Below, piece by piece: positions 52,916 to 61,537 of a stretch of DNA of 64,000 bases. A program made the position numbers and the translations under genes. Source of the DNA: Natrialba swarupiae (GTDB lineage Archaea; Halobacteriota; Halobacteria; Halobacteriales; Natrialbaceae); assembly GCF_008245225.1 (NCBI RefSeq), contig NZ_VTAW01000001.1:355253-419252 (forward strand). Reading direction: 5' to 3'. Numbering within the stretch: the stretch's first letter is position 1; each line of letters starts with the position of its first letter. The notes beneath the pieces are model-generated. The model had not been told where the DNA came from. It saw only the letters and a list, made by a program, of their open reading frames with translations, and did no database searches.

Positions 52916-54283
52916 ATGGGGACAGAAGGAGTTTCACACGAATCGACCGCGACGAGGCGGCAAACCGTCGGACGATACCTCTCGAAGATGGGGCCGGCGT
53001 GGCTCGCCGGTGCGATCGCGGCCGGTCCGGCGACGATGGCGAGTGTCATCACCGCCGGTGCGGCCTTCGAGTACGCACTGCTGTGGGTCGTCATCGCGTC
53101 GGCAGTACTGGGGACGACGGCCCAGTATCTCTCGATGCGGCTCGGATTACTCACCGAGGCGGGCATCGTCGGCGTCGTCGAAGAGCACATCGGCGAGTTC
53201 TGGGCCTGGGTGCTCGTGATCGACGCGGTACTTGCATCTGGTCTCGCACAGATCGTGATCATGAAAACGCTCGCGGACGTCAGTGCCGCAATCACCGGTG
53301 TCGACGCCCGTCTCTGGGGGGTAGCCTGGGCGGCGATCCTCGCGATCGGGTTAGCCGTCGGTGGCTATTCGATCGCCGAACTCGGCGCGAAGGTGATCGT
53401 CTCGGCCGTCGTCCTCGCGTTCGTCGCGTCGGTGTTCGTCGTGCCGATCGATCCGGGGGCCGCCGCCACCGGACTGGTTCCCGTGATTCCCGACGGACTG
53501 AGCGGCGCTCTGATCGCCGCCGGCGTCCTCGGTGGCGCGGTTCACATCACGCTCGTGACGATGCACACCTACACCCTGCGCGCCCGCGGCTGGACGCGCG
53601 AGGAGTACGACCTCGGGCTGTTCGACGTCGGCGCATCGATGCTCGTCGCCTTTGGCATCTTCAGTCTCGCAACCTTCCTCGTCGCGGCGAGCGTCCTCCA
53701 CACCCCGGATCTGGTCGCAGCCGAACTCGACGCCGCTGCGGCCGCCGAGGCGCTCGGTCCACTCGCCGGTGAGTACGCACAGTGGCTCTTCTTGCTCGGA
53801 CTGTGGGGGGCGGCGATCTCGACGCTCGGTGCGAACACCGTCGTCCCACCGTATCTCCTGGCCGACAAATTCGGCTGGGAGGCCGACGTCTCCGACGCCC
53901 GTTTCAAAGTCGCCATCGTCGCCGTCGCCGCTGTGGGTGCAGTCGGCGCGTTCCTCGAGGGGGCGTTCTTCCCGCTTCTCGTGCTCGTCCTCGCGTTCGG
54001 TCTGATCGGAACGCCGTTCGCACTCGTCGTCGTCCTTTACCTATTGAACCACCCGGACGCGGTTCCGGAGCCGAACCCTCGGCTCGCGAACGTCGGTGGG
54101 ATCATCCTCGTCGGCGTCGCCGCGGTCACGGCCGGTTCGTTCGTCCGCGACGAACTCACGGTCGTCGCGAGCGATCCGCTCTCCACGTCGGGATTCGTCG
54201 TCACGTTCGCAGTCGTGATGACCGTCGCGACGGCCGGATTGATCGGAAAGTACGTGCTGGCCGTCCGAACACGATCCGACTGA
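52916..54283 (+). CDS. Nramp-like divalent metal transporter homologue
   Basis: 455 residues with about 11 hydrophobic spans. It follows the Nramp fold in its first span (GPAWLAGAIAAGPATMASVI) and the sixth (AGVLGGAVHITLVTMHTY). In classic Nramp the first span holds DPGN, whose Asp and Asn bind the metal; here the segment is GPATMAS. The Met-Pro-His of span six is also not clean. The ion or substrate may differ, as in non-canonical Nramp relatives. Confidence 0.8.
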   Translation: MGTEGVSHESTATRRQTVGRYLSKMGPAWLAGAIAAGPATMASVITAGAAFEYALLWVVIASAVLGTTAQYLSMRLGLLTEAGIVGVVEEHIGEFWAWVLVIDAVLASGLAQIVIMKTLADVSAAITGVDARLWGVAWAAILAIGLAVGGYSIAELGAKVIVSAVVLAFVASVFVVPIDPGAAATGLVPVIPDGLSGALIAAGVLGGAVHITLVTMHTYTLRARGWTREEYDLGLFDVGASMLVAFGIFSLATFLVAASVLHTPDLVAAELDAAAAAEALGPLAGEYAQWLFLLGLWGAAISTLGANTVVPPYLLADKFGWEADVSDARFKVAIVAVAAVGAVGAFLEGAFFPLLVLVLAFGLIGTPFALVVVLYLLNHPDAVPEPNPRLANVGGIILVGVAAVTAGSFVRDELTVVASDPLSTSGFVVTFAVVMTVATAGLIGKYVLAVRTRSD

Positions 54284-54353
54284 TTCGGTCGCGAACGCTC
54301 TCGGCTCGAACGTGCGGTACGGCCGAAGACTCGAGAGCCGGTGGTACGAGCGA

Positions 54354-57300
54354 TCAGGTCGTCCGGAGCGTATCCGTACTCGGCTCGTAGACCTCGCCTT
54401 TCTGCTTTAACTTCTCGATCTCGTGTTCGGCCTTCGAGTGGTCCATCCCGATATCTTCGGCGCGCTCGAGGACGATGTCGACCGGGGCCCCATCGTCGTA
54501 CTCGTCTTCGATCTCCCCGATCAGCCCTTTCAGATTCTTGATCCGGTCGCGCTGGGACTTCGACGTTCCCGCTTCGACGATGTCGGCGTCGAACTCGCCG
54601 GTCTCGGGATCGACACCGATGTCCTGGAGACAGGTGCGAACGATCTCGATCACCCGCTCGGCGTCCGCCTGCTCGACCGTATCCGAGAGCCGAACCCGAG
54701 CGCTGGCCTCCGACAGTCGGACAAGCGCCTCGAGTTTTCGTGCCGTCACCGGCACCGGCGCGTCCTCGTCGGCCCCCTTCGAGCGCAGGTCGACGTAGAA
54801 CTCCTGGATCGTCTCGCGGGCCTCTTCGGTCATTCGCGGATGGCAGTTTTGCTTGGCGAACGCGATGTACTTGCGTAGGAGTTCGGCATCGATATCCGGA
54901 TCGACCGTCTCGGTCATCTCGTCGATCTCGTCTTGACTCACGTCGAGCGATGGCATGTGCTCGCGTTGGGTCGTCAACTCGCCGGCGTAGTTGGTCGTGA
55001 GGATGTGCTCGGCGAGGTTCCTGTCTTTTTCCTCGTCAGGCTGGTCCGTGACGGTGAAAATCAGGTCGAACCGCGAGATCAACGCCGGCTCCAAGTCGAT
55101 CTGTTCGCCGATCGGCTCGTACTGGTCGAACCGGCCGTACTTGGGGTTCGCCGCACCGAGCAGTGAACACCGGGATTGAAGAGTTGCATTAATTCCGGCC
55201 TTGCTTACGGATATTTTTTGCTGCTCGAGGGCCTCGTGCATGGCCGACCGATCTTCAGACCTCATTTTATCTAGTTCGTCGACCGCCGCAATTCCCTGAT
55301 CGGCGAGAACCAGGGCACCGGCCTCGAGCGTCCACTGCTGTCCATCACCGAAGTCGTCGCGAACGGCGGCAGCCGTGTTGTGAGTGACGACGCCGTTTGC
55401 GACGAAGTTGTGTGTCTCTGGGACGGTGAGGTCGAACACTTCCTTCTCGCCAGTATCGACGGCGGCGACGACCTCGTCCCAGCACAGATCGGCTTCGACT
55501 GCTTCTTCGACGATCGGTTCCGCCCCTCCGAGTTCGACGTCGGCGAGCATCCGTCTGGCTCGCTCGCGACCCGGGTTGTCGCCCCGATTGATATTCATAT
55601 AGTACTCGCCGGCGGCGGCGTCGACCGTCGCGAGCGCCCCGCCGTCCGGCATCTTCTCCCCGCGCCGGACAGCATCGCCGACGATACCGTCGAGCGCTGC
55701 CTGTTTTTCCGGACAGCCGAATCCGATCGCGTCGGCGAATCGGTCGATGTCTCGACCGTAGCACTCGAGATGATACTGGACGTGCTGTGACTCGGTCTCT
55801 TGACCGTTTTCGAGGACGGTGACGCCACGGTAATCGCGCTCACGAACGCGGGATCGAACACCGTGCGTCTCGAGCATGAGTTGGACCTGGCGTGCAAACT
55901 CCTCGCTGATCGTCGAGAGGTGGATGCTCGAGCCGCCGTTAGTCCGTGCGGAGACGGAGCCATCCGCGTCCATCAGTCCACGGAGGAAGGCGTCGGCGTG
56001 TTCCGAGGTCGTCAGCGCGGGATCGAGTTCGAGGTTCTCCTTCGGTGTCACCATCCCGACGTTCGCGACGAATCGGGCGATGGTCGCGCTGTGGATCCGG
56101 ATACACGGGGCTTTGCCGTCCTGATACTCGATCTCGGGGCGTTTGTCGAACGTATCGTCGACGATTTCGGTCGCGCGCTCCAGGATCGCCTCGTCGCTGT
56201 TGGTGATTCGAACGTGTCCCCGATTCTCACCGCGTCGAGAGAGCATGATGTCGCCATCGCCGAAGATGAGTCCGAGTAGATAGCAGAGATCGTCGTCGAA
56301 CTCGTCGGGGAGATCGATGCTGTCCCCGTGACGAAGCATTGCCCGATCGATCGAGAGGTCGTCAAGTTCGAGATCGATCGCATCGAGTATTCGCTCGAGA
56401 CGATCCAGTGGAACGTGTCGATTCCGTATCGTGTCGTAGACGAAACCCTCGGGGAAATCGAGCGCCGCAGCCGCTTCGCGGAGCGTTCCGAACCCCTCAC
56501 AGAGCCGACGTCGGACGAGAACGATCGACTCGTCGGCGAGCTTCAGTTTCTCGTTAGTGAACTCGAGATACTCCTCGATCGGTGGCGTCGAACGGTCGAC
56601 GTCGTCGTACTCCGGGACGGCGACGTACTCGCCGGCTTCGACCTCGGCGATCGGTTTCCACTCGAAGCCGTCGTCACCACAGGTCAACACTGGCGTATTT
56701 CGTGACGCTTCGAGTTCCTTTCCTCGAGCCGTCTCGATCCGACGGCACTGTTTCGGCGGCATCCGCCAGACGTGTGACGTCGCTCGCGTCTCGAGCGAGC
56801 CGCTGTCACGATCGAACGTGTAGAGATCGATCTCGTCCTCGACTGCCGTTTCGGCATCGACCGGCTCCGGAAGCCGATCGGTGACGATGTCTCGAATTCG
56901 CTGGAAGCCGTCGTCGGTGTGGACGAGCGTGTCTCCGGTCACACAGAGACCGGCCGAAGACGAACCCTTACCGGAAGTGTAGACGGACCGCGGGGCGATA
57001 TTCTGGATGTACCCCAGCATCTGGGAGTTGTGCGAGACGACGCCGTTCGAGACGTAGTTGTGCGTGCCAGCGATCTCGAGGTCGTATACCCAGTCGTAGT
57101 CGGGCTCGAGCGATTCGATCGAGACGATGCGATCGGTGTCTGTGGACTGGTGTTCGATCACCGCCCCACCGTCGGCCAGCGCGTCGGTAGCGGTTGACTG
57201 GGAAACGGGTTTCCGTCCCGTGTTCGTGACAGCGACCCGATCGCCGGTCGACAGCCGGTCGGCACGAACCGCCCGAAAACCGTCGGGGGTCGGACAGAAC

Positions 57301-58565
57301 AACGGATGCGACGGCGTCACCTCGAGTTCTCGTCCGCTCGAGGTTCGAATTCGATACATTCGCTCGGGCGCTTCGCGTTTCCAGACTTTCGTCGCACGCT
57401 GTGGTGCGATCGATCCGCCGTCTTGCAATGACGGCACCGCGAGATCGATCTCGTCCCACCAGCCGTCGTCGATCGGCTTCGGGTCCTCGAGATTGGACTC
57501 GACGATTTCACGTATCGGGACGTCACGCCCGTCTGCGAGTGTGACTTTCGTATCGCCGCGAACGCACTTCCCGGTACCCGGATCCCCGATCAGGAGCATG
57601 TGCAGATCTCCACGAATCCTCGAGCCGTCGGGTAACTGCTTCGTCACGCCGGAGAAGAGCTGGAGGATCATCGCGAGTTTCTCCTGGTCGTAGCCGTAGA
57701 TCGAAGGGGCGATAGAGGCGATCATTCGGTCATAAACCACCTCTTCGTTCGAGAGTTCGTAGATCCGCTTTTTGTCCTCGTCGGTGATGTTCATGTCCTC
57801 GAACTGCTCTTCTTCGACCTTGACGGACATTCCTTCCATGTAGAAGTCGAAGACGGGTGATTTGTCCTGACCGTCTCCCTGTTGCTCTAAGCGAAGGACG
57901 CCGGTGGCGGAGACGTTGTCGCCGGGGGTGACCTCGCCGGTGATGTCGTCTTCGATGTGGACGTCGAGGGACTGGGGAGTCTCACCGCCGCGCAGTCCCT
58001 CGGGGCTCTCCTGGATGCGGAGTTTCTGTGAGTCGACGAACTCCGATTGGTCGAAGTTGACCTGAAACGGGCCCTGGCGTTCACAGCCCTGGCACTCGTG
58101 GGGTTCCTGAAAGTCGCCGCTCGACTGTGGTATCCGGTTGAGCGTCCCACAGAGCTGACACTCGAAGGCGGCCTCCTCGATTTTGGGTCTGACGTCGGTC
58201 GCCTTGCGAACGATGCCACGAACCTGAACGAGGGAGTTCATGTTGCGGGCGCGGATCTCCCTGATCTCCGGCGATTCGGTCCCTGGAAGGTTTTGAATTC
58301 GAACGTGGGCTTGCCCGAGACTGACGTCGATCGGGAGGTCGTACAGCCGAAGCGCCTCCTCCGCGTAGCGTTGGAGCTGTTCGGGCTGATTGAGGAAGTC
58401 GTCCGCGAGGTCAGGGTCGAATCGGTAGAGATCCTGCCAGTCGATCGAGAGCGACCGCTGTTCGTTCGGGTATCGCTGCGCAAGCTGTTTGATCTCGTTG
58501 TCGTAGTAGTTGCGGAAGAACTGCTCGAATGCGTCGACGAGTTCCGTATTTCCCGCTTGCGCCAT
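54354..58565 (-). CDS. mcm: MCM replicative helicase with two inteins
   Basis: 1403 residues; removing the two inteins leaves 700, the normal haloarchaeal MCM length. Domains: N-terminal A domain; a zinc site with C136, C139, C158, C161; OB fold; AAA+ core. The Walker A GDPGTGK-S is cut by intein 1 at Lys333. The second cut is SSSAGL-T. Walker B reads GIAAVDELDKM (~1096), the Arg finger LISRFDLIF (R1165), and a C-terminal winged helix follows from ~1335. It unwinds DNA ahead of the replication fork as a hexamer. Needs both inteins to splice before ATP can bind. Confidence 0.95.
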   Translation of the reverse strand: MAQAGNTELVDAFEQFFRNYYDNEIKQLAQRYPNEQRSLSIDWQDLYRFDPDLADDFLNQPEQLQRYAEEALRLYDLPIDVSLGQAHVRIQNLPGTESPEIREIRARNMNSLVQVRGIVRKATDVRPKIEEAAFECQLCGTLNRIPQSSGDFQEPHECQGCERQGPFQVNFDQSEFVDSQKLRIQESPEGLRGGETPQSLDVHIEDDITGEVTPGDNVSATGVLRLEQQGDGQDKSPVFDFYMEGMSVKVEEEQFEDMNITDEDKKRIYELSNEEVVYDRMIASIAPSIYGYDQEKLAMILQLFSGVTKQLPDGSRIRGDLHMLLIGDPGTGKCVRGDTKVTLADGRDVPIREIVESNLEDPKPIDDGWWDEIDLAVPSLQDGGSIAPQRATKVWKREAPERMYRIRTSSGRELEVTPSHPLFCPTPDGFRAVRADRLSTGDRVAVTNTGRKPVSQSTATDALADGGAVIEHQSTDTDRIVSIESLEPDYDWVYDLEIAGTHNYVSNGVVSHNSQMLGYIQNIAPRSVYTSGKGSSSAGLCVTGDTLVHTDDGFQRIRDIVTDRLPEPVDAETAVEDEIDLYTFDRDSGSLETRATSHVWRMPPKQCRRIETARGKELEASRNTPVLTCGDDGFEWKPIAEVEAGEYVAVPEYDDVDRSTPPIEEYLEFTNEKLKLADESIVLVRRRLCEGFGTLREAAAALDFPEGFVYDTIRNRHVPLDRLERILDAIDLELDDLSIDRAMLRHGDSIDLPDEFDDDLCYLLGLIFGDGDIMLSRRGENRGHVRITNSDEAILERATEIVDDTFDKRPEIEYQDGKAPCIRIHSATIARFVANVGMVTPKENLELDPALTTSEHADAFLRGLMDADGSVSARTNGGSSIHLSTISEEFARQVQLMLETHGVRSRVRERDYRGVTVLENGQETESQHVQYHLECYGRDIDRFADAIGFGCPEKQAALDGIVGDAVRRGEKMPDGGALATVDAAAGEYYMNINRGDNPGRERARRMLADVELGGAEPIVEEAVEADLCWDEVVAAVDTGEKEVFDLTVPETHNFVANGVVTHNTAAAVRDDFGDGQQWTLEAGALVLADQGIAAVDELDKMRSEDRSAMHEALEQQKISVSKAGINATLQSRCSLLGAANPKYGRFDQYEPIGEQIDLEPALISRFDLIFTVTDQPDEEKDRNLAEHILTTNYAGELTTQREHMPSLDVSQDEIDEMTETVDPDIDAELLRKYIAFAKQNCHPRMTEEARETIQEFYVDLRSKGADEDAPVPVTARKLEALVRLSEASARVRLSDTVEQADAERVIEIVRTCLQDIGVDPETGEFDADIVEAGTSKSQRDRIKNLKGLIGEIEDEYDDGAPVDIVLERAEDIGMDHSKAEHEIEKLKQKGEVYEPSTDTLRTT
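55377..56945 (-). other. intein 2 in mcm (large, with a homing endonuclease)
   Basis: Residues 541-1063, 523 aa. Starts CVTGDTLVHTDDG (block A), ends DLTVPETHNFVANGVVTHN with the His-Asn, and the +1 residue is Thr. The two LAGLIDADG-type motifs YLLGLIFGDGDIM (near 763-774) and FLRGLMDADGSVS (860-872) flank a DOD endonuclease. An HTH-like stretch precedes them. The +1 Thr and His-Asn are compatible with splicing. Confidence 0.93.
57027..57566 (-). other. intein 1 in mcm (mini-intein, 180 residues, in the P-loop)
   Basis: Residues 334-513. Starts CVRGDTKVTLADG (block A), block B ELEVTPSHPLFCP with the conserved TxxH, and ends VYDLEIAGTHNYVSNGVVSHN-type text with the His-Asn (blocks F and G). 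The next residue is Ser. No endonuclease region is present. It interrupts the Walker A of MCM. Confidence 0.93.
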
Positions 58566-58777
58566 TGCAGTGGTATACGGCTTCCATCGCGTATAAATGG
58601 TGGCAAAGCGGGGCGAAACTGATCGTCCTCGGGCCGCGTCGACCGGTCGCTCACACGCCGGGCCCTGTACTCCCTCGACCGGACTGCGGCCTCGATTGTT
58701 TCAATTATTCCTGATCGTATATATCTGCACCCAACATGCTTTGGGATCGAGGACCATCTCGGTCGAAGACACGTCAA

Positions 58778-58863
58778 CTATAGTCACAACTGAAACGATT
58801 CACACACCGATTGCCGATCCATCTGGCGATCGGGTGTGCATTGACGTTCAGTGGCTACTATAG
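58778..58863. repeat. family B palindromic element, copy 3 (best preserved)
   Basis: Starts CTATAGTCACAACTGAAACG and ends CGTTCAGTGGCTACTATAG, which pair nearly along 38 bases: the inner arms CACACCGATTGCC and GGCGATCGGGTGTG too. The 86-bp element sits in the 306-bp gap between mcm and the subtilase gene. No ORF inside. The rest of the gap shows nothing. Confidence 0.8.
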
Positions 58864-58871
58864 AGCGACAG

Positions 58872-60101
58872 TCACCCAACCTGATCGACGCGAATCGACG
58901 TCGAGTCGGTGTCGGTTTTCCCGACCGCGTCGACCACCGTCACCGACGGTTCGGACTCGCCGGTATCGGGGGTGTACCGGGTCGTCGATTCGTTCGTCAC
59001 TCGATCGGTCGATCCGTCGCCGTCGACGTCCCAGCGATACTCGGCGACGCCCGCCGGAACGTCGCTGTCGCCGGCCTCGAGGGTCACCGGCGTTCCCTCG
59101 AGCAGCCACTCGCGGTTGCTCGAGAGGGCAGCCTCGGGCGGAGGAGTCTCGAGGACGACCGTCTCGGTGCGGTTCTCGCCCGTGACGGTGACGTTTCGGC
59201 CGGCGGATTCGTCGACGTGTGGGCCGTCGGCTGGCGGTTCGACGACGACGCTGGTGGGCCCCGACAGCGCGACGCCGGGAACGTCGTCCTCGCCGACCGA
59301 CAGTGCGCCGTCGGATCCGGTCTCGGCCGTCGCCGTCAGGTGCTCGTGTTCTCCCCGATGGCCGACGCGAACGGTCGCGTTCGGAACGGACTCGTTCCGT
59401 TCGTCGACGACACGGACGTCGAGTCGCTTCGCCTCCGGTTCGGTTCCCGGCGTGCCGATCGTCCGCGGTTCCCCGTCGTTGCCCGCCGAGGCGACCACGA
59501 CGGCACCGCTGTCGACCGCCCACGCGATGCTCTCGGCGATCCGTTCCTCGTCTGTTCCGCCGAAATCGAGGCTCAACAGGACGACGTCGGCGTCCGCGTC
59601 GTCGACGGCGTACTCGATCCCCGATGCGATCCGGTCGGCGTCGCCGTCGCCCTCCGCTCGGAGAACCCGGACGTCGACGAGATCGACGCCCGGTGCGACG
59701 CCGACGTGCTGGCCGTCGCTCGCCTCGCCGGTTCCCGCGAGGACGCCCGCGACGTGAGTGCCGTGACCGTACTCGTCGCGTTCCCCGCTGCCCGCAGCCT
59801 CCGTGAGGTCGATCCTGTCGACGACGGTCCCCTCGAGGTCGGGGTGGTCGTCGTCGATCCCCGTATCGAGGACCGCCACGGTGATCGACTCCGCCGATCG
59901 ATCGTCCTGGTTCCAGTCGGCGGAGCCGCGATCGGACGTCGATCCGGCCGAGTCGGCGTCGCCGGTCGATTCACCGTCGGTCGGCGAGAGCGTCGATCCG
60001 TCTGTGCCGACGTCGACGACCGGTACCGCGACCAGAGCGACCACCGGCACGACGAGTGCGACGGCTGTCGCGACGACGAGGAGGGACCGGGTGGAGAGCA
60101 T
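58872..60101 (-). CDS. S8 subtilase-like protein with the catalytic serine region missing
   Basis: 409 residues from the ATG at 60099-60101. An N-terminal hydrophobic signal/anchor leads to a Ser/Asp linker, then ITVAVLDTGIDDDHPDLEG (Asp) and DEYGHGTHVAGVLAGTGE (His), and VVVASAGNDGEPRTIGTPG (oxyanion Asn). After TPGTEPEA the sequence goes straight into KRLDVRVVDERNESVPNATV, a beta-rich Ig-like tail; the GTSMAxP segment with the Ser is absent. This suggests an internal in-frame deletion. The tail (FN3/PKD-like: EYRWDVDGDGSTDRVTN) is intact. Confidence 0.88.
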   Translation of the reverse strand: MLSTRSLLVVATAVALVVPVVALVAVPVVDVGTDGSTLSPTDGESTGDADSAGSTSDRGSADWNQDDRSAESITVAVLDTGIDDDHPDLEGTVVDRIDLTEAAGSGERDEYGHGTHVAGVLAGTGEASDGQHVGVAPGVDLVDVRVLRAEGDGDADRIASGIEYAVDDADADVVLLSLDFGGTDEERIAESIAWAVDSGAVVVASAGNDGEPRTIGTPGTEPEAKRLDVRVVDERNESVPNATVRVGHRGEHEHLTATAETGSDGALSVGEDDVPGVALSGPTSVVVEPPADGPHVDESAGRNVTVTGENRTETVVLETPPPEAALSSNREWLLEGTPVTLEAGDSDVPAGVAEYRWDVDGDGSTDRVTNESTTRYTPDTGESEPSVTVVDAVGKTDTDSTSIRVDQVG

Positions 60102-60266
60102 ACTGGGGGGGTTACGTAGACGCGGTGAGCAGTACGTGAACAAAAGAGTAAAGACACCATAACAGTTTCCTCCGGAAGAAACGCCAGATGCCGGAGACAG
60201 TTAGGGATTATCGTCGCGACTATTGGCGGGGACGAACTCGATGATTCGGGACGTCGACTGCCGGGC

Positions 60267-60845
60267 TCACCGTCCCCCCTCGAGTGACGACATCGGGGAC
60301 CCGATCGTGGTCTCTACGGTCGGCTCACGTCCGCCAGTCTCGACCGCGGCCAGCCACTCGTCGACGGTGATCGTCCGTTCGTCGCCCGCATCTCGAGGCT
60401 CCGTCCGCGGGATCACGCCCCGAACGTCGGCGGCTTCGGACGGCGGGCCGTCGTACAGCGCAAGTGCCACGACCGGAACCCGAATCCGTTCGTCGGCCGC
60501 GGGTTTGGAGTCGACGACGAACCGGGACGTCGGCCGACTCTCGCGTCGAAATCCGGGCTCGAGCGAGCACCCGTGTCGTTCGGCCCACCGTTCGAACTCG
60601 CGGAGGAGGTCGTCCCGACTCGTTCGCTCCGCAGCGCCGGCCACGGCGTGGCGCTCCGGGGGCCAGTGGTCGATTCGACAGCCGGCGAGTCGTCCCTCCT
60701 CGCTGAGACGGCGGAGTCGGTCGGTGACGGTTTCGACCGTGCCGGCGATCGAACCGGGGAGATGCGAGCGCACGTAACAGACGACGTGACACTCCGCCGG
60801 CGGGTCGAACGCCGTCTCGGCCGTCGCCGTCTCACCGGCTGGCAT
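60267..60845 (-). CDS. uncharacterised partner protein of the HTH gene
   Basis: 192 residues from the ATG at 60843-60845 (MPAGETATAETAFDPPAECH). It has two conserved-looking parts: HVVCYVRSHLPGSIAGTVET and CRIDHWPPERHAV, then RIRVPVVALALYDGPPSEAA. It overlaps the upstream HTH gene by 14 nt, which means coupled translation. Haloarchaea carry this pair often, but I do not recall a role. No membrane helix. Confidence 0.65.
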   Translation of the reverse strand: MPAGETATAETAFDPPAECHVVCYVRSHLPGSIAGTVETVTDRLRRLSEEGRLAGCRIDHWPPERHAVAGAAERTSRDDLLREFERWAERHGCSLEPGFRRESRPTSRFVVDSKPAADERIRVPVVALALYDGPPSEAADVRGVIPRTEPRDAGDERTITVDEWLAAVETGGREPTVETTIGSPMSSLEGGR

Positions 60846-61050
60846 ACCCACCCTCCGTGCGCCGAGCGTACTTCCTCGAGACGAGCGACTCGAGCGTCGG
60901 AAGGAGCGTGAGTTTCGAGAGCCCCAGTAATCGCTGGAGTTCTCTCAGTGTCGCCTCACCGGTCGCGTAAAGCGCGACGTAGACGAGTTTGGCCTGTGGT
61001 GAGGCAAGATCGTCCGGTACTGCAAGATTCTGTTCACTCGTGGACATCAT
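60832..61050 (-). CDS. small winged-helix (TrmB/MarR-like) regulator
   Basis: 72 residues from the ATG at 61048-61050 (a second Met follows at once). Nearly all of it is an HTH: SPQAKLVYVALYATGEATLR, then ELQRLLGLSKLTLLPTLESL and VSRKYARRTEGGY (wing). It lies at the start of a two-gene unit with its partner. Likely a DNA-binding regulator. Confidence 0.75.
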   Translation of the reverse strand: MMSTSEQNLAVPDDLASPQAKLVYVALYATGEATLRELQRLLGLSKLTLLPTLESLVSRKYARRTEGGYASR

Positions 61051-61111
61051 AGCCAGCCAAGACGGCAACGAGTTGCAACATAAAGGTTGGGTGAGTGACC
61101 TGTTCACACTA

Positions 61112-61188
61112 CCCGCTGTCCGTCAGCGCCGGTGGGCCTGCGATCCGCTCTGCGAGGCCGCGGGAGATCGATACAGCAATCGGTCTCA
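61112..61188. repeat. family A palindromic repeat, copy 6
   Basis: CCGCTGTCCGTCAGCGCCGG at one end and ACAGCAATCGGTCTCAG at the other, like copy 1 and copy 2. A further right-end text AGACAGCGGTCC follows to about 61202, so a nested or second half element abuts it. Confidence 0.5.
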
Positions 61189-61205
61189 GTAGACAGCGGT
61201 CCTGA

Positions 61206-61412
61206 TCAGTCGGCTTCGTTGGCTTCGATCGACGAGCCGGCGGACGCAGTTCCGCCGAGTCGGCTCGCCCACGACGACGAGACGACGGGTGCGAGCGCGA
61301 GAAATGCCATGAAACCGACGAACGCCAGGAGGGCGACGGTCGCGACGACAGCGATCGCGCTGGCCGGGTCGGACGGGACGATACTCGATGCGACGAGACT
61401 GGCGAGAGTCAT
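61206..61412 (-). CDS. 68-residue two-span membrane protein
   Basis: MTLASLVASSIVPSDPASAI opens a hydrophobic region, then VATVALLAFVGFMAFLALAP forms a clear span; the tail is Ser/Ala-rich, ending in EANEAD. Haloarchaeal small membrane protein of unknown role. Confidence 0.6.
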   Translation of the reverse strand: MTLASLVASSIVPSDPASAIAVVATVALLAFVGFMAFLALAPVVSSSWASRLGGTASAGSSIEANEAD

Positions 61413-61537
61413 CTGTGTTCAGTACCCGATCGTCAGTCCCTGCATATGAGGGTTACTGAATCGATCGACCATCCGCCGATATCGGGCGCGTCGAGCCCTG
61501 TAAGGTGTCAACTAGGGACACGGTGACGTCGCCCGAG

